Positions 57,836 through 64,000 of a DNA stretch of 64,000 nt are shown in pieces; position 1 is the stretch's first letter, and every line of letters starts with the position of its first letter. The notes beneath the pieces were generated by a model. It saw nothing but the letters and a program-made list of their open reading frames with translations. It was not told the DNA's origin and did no database searches. The translations under genes were made by a program, and so were the position numbers. This stretch comes from Acinetobacter sp. ANC 4558 (lineage in GTDB: Bacteria > Pseudomonadota > Gammaproteobacteria > Pseudomonadales > Moraxellaceae): NCBI RefSeq assembly GCF_002135375.1, contig NZ_NEGH01000002.1, positions 124,001-188,000 of the forward strand, given 5' to 3'.

Positions 57836-58450
57836 TTATATATATTCAATATGTGAAATTTTATCGGGTGTCATGAGTGCCTGATTAATATATAAATTAA
57901 TTAATCTTTCACGTGATCCAATTGACTTTTGATAGTGCGTAGAGTTTAACAATAAGGCTGCACCATAAGTCACTGTCCAAATATAAGATAAATAATCTCG
58001 AATTGACATAGCACTCCTAGCTGCTACTAAATATTCATGCGTGATTACTTTAATTTCAATTATTCTTTGTTCTCTAATATGGTATAAATTTTCAAATAAG
58101 TCTTTGAGTTTTCGTTCATTATTCGTCAAACGTTCTTCAATCACATGTAATAAAATTGTACGATTTGAATTTAACATATTATAAAGCATATATTGATGTA
58201 CATAAGTTTTCATATCATTTTTATATTTTTTAGAAATTTCTAATAAGCGCATTTCATTTAAGATAATTAATTCTAAATATAACTGATTTTTACTATTAAA
58301 ATGCTTATATATTGTTCCTTTTGCAATACCTAACTCACTCGCCAATTCACCTAATGTAATATCTTGCTGATTATCCAATAATAGAATTTCGGCCATCGCT
58401 AAAATTTTCTCCTTTCGTAAAAGAAAATTTTGTTGGCGTATTGAATTCAT
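57836..58450 (-). CDS. TetR family transcriptional regulator
   Basis: The 204-residue protein has the N-terminal TetR helix-turn-helix at about residues 10-57 (MAEILLLDNQQDITLGELA, GIAKGTIYKHFNSKNQLYLEL). A helical C-terminal ligand domain follows, unlike any I can name. It lies behind the OsmC-YcaO gene on the same strand but separated by 219 bases and a hairpin, so it is probably an independent unit. The PAP2 gene converges on it from the other side. The target is unknown. Confidence 0.85.
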   Translation of the reverse strand: MNSIRQQNFLLRKEKILAMAEILLLDNQQDITLGELASELGIAKGTIYKHFNSKNQLYLELIILNEMRLLEISKKYKNDMKTYVHQYMLYNMLNSNRTILLHVIEERLTNNERKLKDLFENLYHIREQRIIEIKVITHEYLVAARSAMSIRDYLSYIWTVTYGAALLLNSTHYQKSIGSRERLINLYINQALMTPDKISHIEYI

Positions 58451-58617
58451 GATTTATCATTCCATAAAAATCGGGAAAAAATAATAAGGATCGCAGAACA
58501 ATCCACTTGTTCAAAAATAACAGGGCTAAATATATACCTAAACAATATCAGCACAATCAGGTAATACATCTAAATCAATTATTAAGCTTCGAATTTTAGA
58601 AATAAAACCAATCAACT

Positions 58618-58649
58618 GTAAAAGCCTTAGATGATACTAAAGCTTTTAC
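58618..58649 (-). terminator. Terminator of the OsmC-YcaO gene
   Basis: GTAAAAGC (58618-58625) pairs with GCTTTTAC (58642-58649), with TTAG/CTAA pairing inside. It lies 20 bases after the stop of the minus-strand gene. The T run is part of the stem, so strength is moderate. Confidence 0.5.
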
Positions 58650-58669
58650 ACAATGCCATAAACTTAACG

Positions 58670-60865
58670 CTATGCAATAAATTTTGCACGTGCTTGATGA
58701 AGTTTATTGTAACTATCAATTAAACGTTGATGACGTTCTAAACCTTCAAGTTTCATACTGGTTGGTGTTAAACCATAAAAACGTATACTTCCATTAACAG
58801 AACCAAGTGCCGCATCTAGACGTTCATTTCCAAACATACGACGGAAGTTAGTAACATAATCGTCTAATTCCATTTCATCATCTAAAAGGACTTCCAATAC
58901 CACATTTAGACATTGATAAAACAAGCCACGCTCAACAGTATTGGTATTATATTGTAAGAATGTGATCACTAACTCATGGGCTGCTTCAAATTCTTTTAAT
59001 GCTAAATTAATTAATAGTTTAAGCTCTAAAATAGTCAATTGTCCCCATACAGTATTATCATCAAACTCAATTCCAATTAACGTTTTAATATCAGTGTAAT
59101 CATCAAGTTCACTTTCTTCTAAACGCTCAATTAAGCCTTCTAATTGCTCATCACTTAAACGATGTAAATTCAAAGTATCTTCGCGGAAAAGTAAAGCTTT
59201 ATTGGTATTGTCCCATACCAAGTCTTCCGCCAAATACACTTCTGAATAATCAGGAACAAGAATACGACATGCTGTTGCACCTAGATGTTTATAGACTGCC
59301 ATATAAACTTCTTTGCCCATTTGTTTAAGAATATCAAAGAGCATTTTCGCTTCTTTAACATTGGCATTTTCACCATGATGACTAAAATCCCATTCAACAA
59401 ATGCATAATCAGATTTTGCACTAAAGAAACGCCATGAAACGACGCCACTTGAATCAATAAAATGTTCTACAAAATTATTAGGCTCCGTTACCGCATTGGT
59501 GCTAAATGTCGGTTGTGGTAAATCATTTAAACCTTCAAAACTACGGCCTTGCATTAATTCAGTCAAACTACGCTCAATTGCCACTTCCATATTCGGATGT
59601 GCGCCAAATGAAGCAAATACCCCACCCGTTCTTGGGTTCATTAACGTCACACACATCACTGGGAACTGTCCACCCAGTGATGCATCTTTAACGAGAATTG
59701 GGAATCCTTGTTCTTCTAAACCTTTAATGCCTGCCACAATTTGTGGATATTTTGCTAATACATCTTCTGGTACATCTGGCAGTGCAATTTCACCTTCAAT
59801 GATTTCACGCTTTACTGCACGTTCAAAGATTTCGGATAAACATTGTACTTGGGCTTCTGCTAAAGTATTACCGGCGCTCATCCCATTACTTAAATATAAA
59901 TTTTCTATTAAATTTGTTGGGAAATATACGACTTCACCATCAGATTGGCGTACATAAGGTAATGAGCAAATACCACGTGCTGTATTTCCCGTATTTGTAT
60001 CATATAAATGCGTGCCTAATAGTTCATCTTCTGGATCATAAATATTAAGACAATATTCATCTAAAATTTCTGTAGGTAACTCACCATTTGGTCCTGGATG
60101 AAACCATTTTTCTTCAGGGTAATGTACAAATTCAGCTTGGGAAATTTCTTCTCCCCAATAGTGATCATTATAAAATAAGTTACAATTTAAACGCTCAATA
60201 AACTCGCCCAATGCAGAAGCTAAAGCACTTTCTTTTGTCGCCCCTTTACCATTTGAAAAACACATTGGCGAATGAGCATCTCGAATATGTAAAGACCAAA
60301 CATTTGGAACAATATTTCGCCATGAAGAAATTTCAATCTTCATACCTAAATTCGCCATAATTGCAGACATATTAGCAATGGTTTGTTCTAAAGGTAAATC
60401 TTTCCCCACAATATGTGTCAAACTTTCTGATGCTAAACTTGGCATCAACAAAGCTTGCGCATCTGCATCAATACTATCAACTTCTTCAATAACAAAGTCT
60501 GGAACTGTTTGTACTACTTTTTTTACTGTACAACGATCAATAGAACGTAAAATTCCTTGACGATCTTTCTCAGAAATATCCGCAGGTAATTCAACTTGAA
60601 TCTTAAAAATTTGTTTATATCGATCTTCAGGATCTACAATATTATTTTGTGATAATCGTATGTTTTCTGTCGGAATATTCCGTGCAAGGCAGTAGACTTT
60701 AACAAAATATGCAGCACACATTGCAGAAGATGCTAAAAAATAATCGAATGGTCCCGGTGCTGAACCATCACCTTTATAACGTATAGGTTGATCAGCGATT
60801 ACCGTAAAATCATCAAACTTGGCTTCAAGTCGAAGATTATCAAGATAATTAACTTTAATTTCCAT
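58670..60865 (-). CDS. OsmC domain / YcaO domain fusion protein
   Basis: The protein has 731 residues. About 1-135 is an OsmC-like domain (the FDYFLASSAMCAAYFVKVYCLA segment carries the OsmC Cys, and a second Cys is in DRCTVKKV). About 160-600 is a YcaO domain, with SNGKGATKESALASALGEFIERL, and the ATP-binding-type segments ALAEAQVQCLSEIFERAVKR and EVAIERSLTELMQGR. A helical tail follows. YcaO enzymes activate amide backbones with ATP, and the E. coli homologue is linked to RimO methylthiolation of ribosomal protein S12. The OsmC part may act on thiols or peroxides. AGGTGCC precedes the ATG. Confidence 0.9.
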   Translation of the reverse strand: MEIKVNYLDNLRLEAKFDDFTVIADQPIRYKGDGSAPGPFDYFLASSAMCAAYFVKVYCLARNIPTENIRLSQNNIVDPEDRYKQIFKIQVELPADISEKDRQGILRSIDRCTVKKVVQTVPDFVIEEVDSIDADAQALLMPSLASESLTHIVGKDLPLEQTIANMSAIMANLGMKIEISSWRNIVPNVWSLHIRDAHSPMCFSNGKGATKESALASALGEFIERLNCNLFYNDHYWGEEISQAEFVHYPEEKWFHPGPNGELPTEILDEYCLNIYDPEDELLGTHLYDTNTGNTARGICSLPYVRQSDGEVVYFPTNLIENLYLSNGMSAGNTLAEAQVQCLSEIFERAVKREIIEGEIALPDVPEDVLAKYPQIVAGIKGLEEQGFPILVKDASLGGQFPVMCVTLMNPRTGGVFASFGAHPNMEVAIERSLTELMQGRSFEGLNDLPQPTFSTNAVTEPNNFVEHFIDSSGVVSWRFFSAKSDYAFVEWDFSHHGENANVKEAKMLFDILKQMGKEVYMAVYKHLGATACRILVPDYSEVYLAEDLVWDNTNKALLFREDTLNLHRLSDEQLEGLIERLEESELDDYTDIKTLIGIEFDDNTVWGQLTILELKLLINLALKEFEAAHELVITFLQYNTNTVERGLFYQCLNVVLEVLLDDEMELDDYVTNFRRMFGNERLDAALGSVNGSIRFYGLTPTSMKLEGLERHQRLIDSYNKLHQARAKFIA

Positions 60866-61742
60866 GCTGGCACCTAAATATTTTATATGTCATAACAAAC
60901 ATATAAGCAGAATAAACAAAATTGAGATATAAGCCGAATTACAGCGAAAATTGACTTAAAAATGAAAGAAAGCTATATGATAGCGATCATACATTCATCA
61001 TAAATTGAAAAAAATGACAATTGTAAAATTATAATAGTTTATGACATTTTCAGCACTATAGTTTTTAAGATGTATGTACATTATTTAAGCTTAAATATCA
61101 GTCTCAATAACACTTTTGTTTTGGTACATTTTAATGTGATTTTTAATATTAAAATCAAGCCATTATAAGCTATTGTTTTTCAATTAAAAAAGACTATTAG
61201 AAAATATCAACCCTCAATTTACCCCCTAGCCCTGTTCTGTACTTCCTACTTTTAAGTGATCAGGCATTTTACTCCCTATAATCAATATTGATATGTAGAT
61301 ATAGAGTAGAAGTATTCAAATCTTTAACTTTCATGTATTAAATGACCGTCCTCTAACCATCTTTTTACATGAGCGAAATTAAAAAATGAGGGTCTTGACT
61401 GCATGTAATCCTTATAGATCAAGGTAATAGCTTTTTAAATTTCAAATTTTATACTATTTTTATGCTTAATTCTTATTATTTTGAGCTTTTTAAAGATTTA
61501 TAGCTAAATACTTATTTTATCAGTATACCTAAAACTTTAGAAAAATGGATTTTACTGATATTTTTGGAATATAGCTATAGTGTTCATTTATTTGTAAAAC
61601 TAGATAGTTATAATAATTAAAGCCCCAAATTGGGGCGTAAGTATTAATATACTCATAGATATTTAATTATAATTTTTTGAACATATTTTTGATTTTTTCT
61701 GAAGGTAACATTAGAATTACTCTGAAATTTTTGAAAACAACT
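60866..61742. other. Long intergenic region beside the T6SS cassette
   Basis: There are 877 bases without a supportable gene. The right side carries a GC-rich palindrome at 61622-61636. It marks the border between core genes and the cassette that starts at 61743. Confidence 0.35.
61622..61636 (-). terminator. Terminator of the T6SS cassette operon
   Basis: GCCCCAA-A-TTGGGGC (61622-61636) is followed on the minus strand by TTTAATTATT. It lies about 107 bases downstream of the last gene of the cassette. Confidence 0.6.
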
Positions 61743-62222
61743 CTAATTTGAATTATTAATATCATCAAAACAAATCGCATTCAATTTAGTTAGATCATAA
61801 ACAGTAGTATTTAATGAATATACTTCTTTGGATTTATTTTGCTTGTAGGTTGCTTCCCAAAAATCGTTATCTTGTGTAGTTATAGTAAATTTTGCAACTT
61901 CTTTTTTCTTTACTAACTCTATATAAGTTGTTCTATAAACTGGATTTTCATCATCTATTCTCTCATAATTTAAAATTTTAACCTTATTAAAATTATTAAA
62001 ATTATTAAAATTATTAAAATTATTAAAATTATTAAAATTATTAAATGGATAATGATATAACCTATTTCTATATCTATCAAAAACAACTTTCTGTTTAGAT
62101 GTATCATCTTCCATACAATAAAATACTTTTTCATTTTTAATTACTTGAGAAATATATTCTTCACTATATTTCGCATAACTTACGGTTGAAAATAAGCATA
62201 ATATTATTAAAAATACTTTCAT
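61743..62222 (-). CDS. Secreted hypothetical protein with NNF repeats, candidate immunity protein
   Basis: The 159-residue protein begins with a signal peptide (MKVFLIILCLFSTVSYA), so it is exported to the periplasm. In the middle (about 60-80) are six consecutive Asn-Asn-Phe triplets, encoded by seven near-identical 9-base units. The rest is a mixed, small alpha/beta protein with two Cys (residues near 36 and 151) that could form a disulphide. It matches no family I recognise. AAGGTG precedes the ATG. It follows a PAAR effector-like gene and another secreted small protein, so a periplasmic immunity role is inferred. Confidence 0.6.
   Translation of the reverse strand: MKVFLIILCLFSTVSYAKYSEEYISQVIKNEKVFYCMEDDTSKQKVVFDRYRNRLYHYPFNNFNNFNNFNNFNNFNNFNKVKILNYERIDDENPVYRTTYIELVKKKEVAKFTITTQDNDFWEATYKQNKSKEVYSLNTTVYDLTKLNAICFDDINNSN
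61984..62046. repeat. 9-base tandem repeat inside the secreted protein gene
   Basis: The unit TTATTAAAA occurs six times exactly, plus a seventh with one changed base. Because 9 is a multiple of 3, changes in copy number lengthen or shorten the Asn-Asn-Phe run without a frameshift. Confidence 0.9.
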
Positions 62223-62263
62223 TATTACACCTTGCCTTTTATATTTTTTGACTCAAATTTCAG

Positions 62264-62839
62264 TTAAAAAAAGTTATGTAACTCAACATTTGATAGTTTA
62301 TACTGCGCTTCAATAGGTAGATTTTTTATAGTTGTGTTGCTCTTGATGCCATCAGGAACTACTTTCTTTGAAATAATTTTTCGTAAGAAAAATCCTTCAT
62401 TTTTAATTTCATCAAACCGCATTGTTGTTTCAGAAGTAGCGCCTTGTCCATACACAAACGAAATGGTGAAACCTTTAGTACTTTTTTTTATATTAATATC
62501 TGAAATATAATCCATATTTGATAAAATTTTTTCATTAATATATGGACGTTCATTGGTCTTTTTTAGAACAAATACATAACTATGTATAGTAGGATCTGAA
62601 TATGGACAATTCGTAGATTTTTCAGGAGAAAACCCTCTGTCAAGTATGTAAATATCTCGGGATTTATCTAACTTTAATACCGATAAAATACTGTATCTAT
62701 TTGATATTTGTATGTTTCCTTTATTTTGGAAAATTTCATTTTTTTCATCACAATTTGGATCATATTTAGCAGATATTTTACTTTCAGCAAAAGTTTGTCC
62801 AGTCATACAAATCAATAAAAAATATAAAAAAATCTTCAT
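62264..62839 (-). CDS. Secreted hypothetical protein, candidate immunity protein
   Basis: The 191-residue protein starts with a signal peptide (MKIFLYFLLICMTGQTFA) and then a soluble, beta-rich domain with two Cys near residues 30 and 77. I recognise no family. Its ATG overlaps the TAA of the PAAR gene as TAATG, so the two are translationally coupled, a hallmark of effector-immunity pairs. Periplasmic location would suit protection against a cell-wall or membrane-acting effector. The ATG at 62839 is chosen for this overlap and because it begins the signal peptide. Confidence 0.65.
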   Translation of the reverse strand: MKIFLYFLLICMTGQTFAESKISAKYDPNCDEKNEIFQNKGNIQISNRYSILSVLKLDKSRDIYILDRGFSPEKSTNCPYSDPTIHSYVFVLKKTNERPYINEKILSNMDYISDINIKKSTKGFTISFVYGQGATSETTMRFDEIKNEGFFLRKIISKKVVPDGIKSNTTIKNLPIEAQYKLSNVELHNFF

Positions 62840-63939
62840 TAGTAAGTCTTCCAAAAAACAGTATGACCTTCACAGACCGTAGCTATAATACTTTTACTCG
62901 CATTCCTTGCATTGGTAACATATACAAAATTTCCAGTACTCCAGTTTTTAGGATCTAAAAAGACTTGAGAAGGTACAGATGACGTATAATTATATTTTGT
63001 GTATACAACTTTACCTTTAGGATAAACTTTTAAAGTAGCTGCTTTATATTTTTCATAAATATCTTTATTTATAGTAATTTTTTTATACTCCCTAAACTTT
63101 GCATGTGAAGCACCGCCTTGAAATGGGCTTTTTAATCCCCAAGCTAGAAGGTCAGTTCCATCCCAAAAGGTAGCTCCCTTAGTCGGATCATCATAGTCAG
63201 ATAAAAATTGAAGTAATCCTTTACGAATATTATTTGATTTGGTGTCTGTTTTAGATGGTGTTAATAAATTCCCTTTCTTATTCTTAGGGACAGACGAATA
63301 AGGTGTAGAAAGAAGCCTAAATAGCTTCCAATTTAATTCCTTAGCTCTATTCGAAGCTGTGAACCCTAAACAAACACATTCTTGCCCTGGATCTCCCGCT
63401 TCTTCTGCTAAAATGAATGCATTTTTTTGAAAGTCAGAATGTGTCATTTCTAATTTTTTCTTATTTCCGTAGTCATTTCCTTCTTTACCATTACATGCGT
63501 ATAGGTCTTCTAGCTGCCCCGTACCACTGGTAATTTTCCCCTCGAAAATACCTGTTTCAACATTGTAATAATGACCATTTAATAATTTTTTATCTTCCTC
63601 TGCAAAGTTATTATTCAAATTTTGTTGAAGGCTTGTTGGTCTAAAGTTGACTACAGAATTGTAATTAGCTCCACCACTATCCCCAACGACATGAGTTTGT
63701 TGCGGCTGAATCCTCGCCCCACAAGTTAATTTATCACCTACATAAGCAACCGCTTTACCATCAAAAATAACATGGTCGTGACTTTTGATTATTGTAGACC
63801 AACACTTACATTTAGGACAAAAGTGTCCATCACCAGCTCTAACAAAGAGGTTTCCCTGTTGCGAATTTCTAACTTGAGTTGAAGGAATGAAGCCTCCGTG
63901 ATCTGTAGGTGCATTATGAATTGCAAAACCTTTAGCCAT
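62839..63939 (-). CDS. PAAR-domain T6SS cargo effector
   Basis: The 366-residue protein has a PAAR-like domain (about 10-95, with HGGFIPSTQV, the metal-binding Cys cluster HFCPKCKCWS and a later YVGDKLTCGARI segment) that would cap the VgrG spike. A C-terminal toxin-like region (about 120-366) follows. It contains ILAEEAGDPGQECVCLGF and DDPTKGATFWDGTDLLAWG, which remotely recall the AE...NR and DP..GA patterns of SleB-type cell-wall hydrolases. This assignment is weak. The ATG at 63939 overlaps the stop of the upstream gene. The downstream secreted genes are the presumed immunity genes. Confidence 0.78.
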   Translation of the reverse strand: MAKGFAIHNAPTDHGGFIPSTQVRNSQQGNLFVRAGDGHFCPKCKCWSTIIKSHDHVIFDGKAVAYVGDKLTCGARIQPQQTHVVGDSGGANYNSVVNFRPTSLQQNLNNNFAEEDKKLLNGHYYNVETGIFEGKITSGTGQLEDLYACNGKEGNDYGNKKKLEMTHSDFQKNAFILAEEAGDPGQECVCLGFTASNRAKELNWKLFRLLSTPYSSVPKNKKGNLLTPSKTDTKSNNIRKGLLQFLSDYDDPTKGATFWDGTDLLAWGLKSPFQGGASHAKFREYKKITINKDIYEKYKAATLKVYPKGKVVYTKYNYTSSVPSQVFLDPKNWSTGNFVYVTNARNASKSIIATVCEGHTVFWKTY

Positions 63940-64000
63940 TTTTAGCATCCTGTTCCGAAACTAAAAAACCTTGCAGAGCTTTGTCACCTTTAAAAATATT
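63932..64000 (-). CDS. C-terminal end of a gene upstream of the PAAR gene (cut by window edge)
   Basis: A frame on the minus strand is open from base 64000 to the TAA at 63934-63932 and gives the tail NIFKGDKALQGFLVSEQDAK followed by NG. It overlaps the PAAR gene start by 8 bases, a typical operon overlap. In T6SS cassettes this position is usually held by VgrG or an effector adaptor such as a DUF4123-type protein. The fragment is too short to decide. Confidence 0.5.
   Translation of the reverse strand, partial: NIFKGDKALQGFLVSEQDAKNG

Noticed and set aside
61640..61756. Short minus-strand frame of about 32 codons overlapping the end of the NNF protein gene
   Set aside because: It is very short and AT-driven, without a ribosome binding site. 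It could be a translated tail only if a frameshift occurred, for which there is no sign.
61984..62046. Tandem repeat considered as CRISPR-like or phase-variation tract
   Set aside because: There are no spacers, so it is not CRISPR. The 9-base unit keeps the frame, so it cannot switch the gene on and off.

Overview
The window is about 64 kb of chromosomal DNA from a gammaproteobacterium, almost certainly Acinetobacter. The reasons are low GC, gene content (pyrB with a non-catalytic dihydroorotase partner, dat/ddc for 1,3-diaminopropane, OprD porin, CatM/BenM-like LysR regulator, a muconolactone isomerase, an NADP-malic enzyme with a phosphotransacetylase tail) and the close match of PyrB and the LysR protein to Acinetobacter sequences as I remember them. 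No database search was possible. I saw no tRNA, rRNA, CRISPR array, insertion sequence or phage.

Layout. 1-8700 is housekeeping: the end of an alanine racemase gene, trmB, a DUF2520 oxidoreductase, pyrB-pyrC', a C39-like protein, an SAH riboswitch with ahcY, metF and rsmE. 8799-23270 holds a membrane PAS/GGDEF/EAL protein, maeB, cca, a long GAPDH, a RarD-type transporter, uvrB and an aspartate aminotransferase. 23370-28560 is an AT-rich accessory stretch: a DMT transporter, a GFA protein, a small outer-membrane protein, a hexapeptide acyltransferase, a candidate structured RNA, small unknown genes and a PaaI thioesterase.

28714-39031 is a catabolic block. An IclR regulator lies next to a four-gene minus-strand operon (enoyl-CoA hydratase, 3-hydroxyacyl-CoA dehydrogenase, thiolase, CaiB-type CoA transferase). 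Divergent from it are an acyl-CoA dehydrogenase, an MFS acid transporter and, further on, ETF:ubiquinone oxidoreductase. Together they could import an organic acid, activate it as a CoA ester, beta-oxidise it and pass the electrons to quinone. Three copies of the pseudo-palindrome TTTCGC-N3-GCGGWA lie at the regulator promoter and on both sides of the divergent promoter region, and are probably the IclR operators.

39213-48769 is a second catabolic block. It has an orphan muconolactone isomerase gene divergent from a CatM/BenM-like LysR gene, and a seven-gene operon running porin, substrate-binding protein, LivH, fused LivM-LivG, LivF, ketopantoate-reductase-like protein and class II aldolase. 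Its substrate is unknown. 49489-52038 carries a gntP-bdhA operon for 3-hydroxybutyrate followed by a decayed 3-hydroxyacyl-CoA dehydrogenase fragment. 52799-55707 is dat-ddc. After that come a SIMPL protein, a PAP2 phosphatase, a TetR regulator and an OsmC-YcaO fusion.

The last 2.3 kb (61743-64000, minus strand) is a type VI secretion cargo cassette. A PAAR protein with a large C-terminal extension is translationally linked to an upstream gene that leaves the window and to two downstream genes for proteins with signal peptides. These two are candidate periplasmic immunity proteins. This cassette, the structured RNA near 26.6 kb and the porin/ABC/aldolase operon are the least explained parts of the window.
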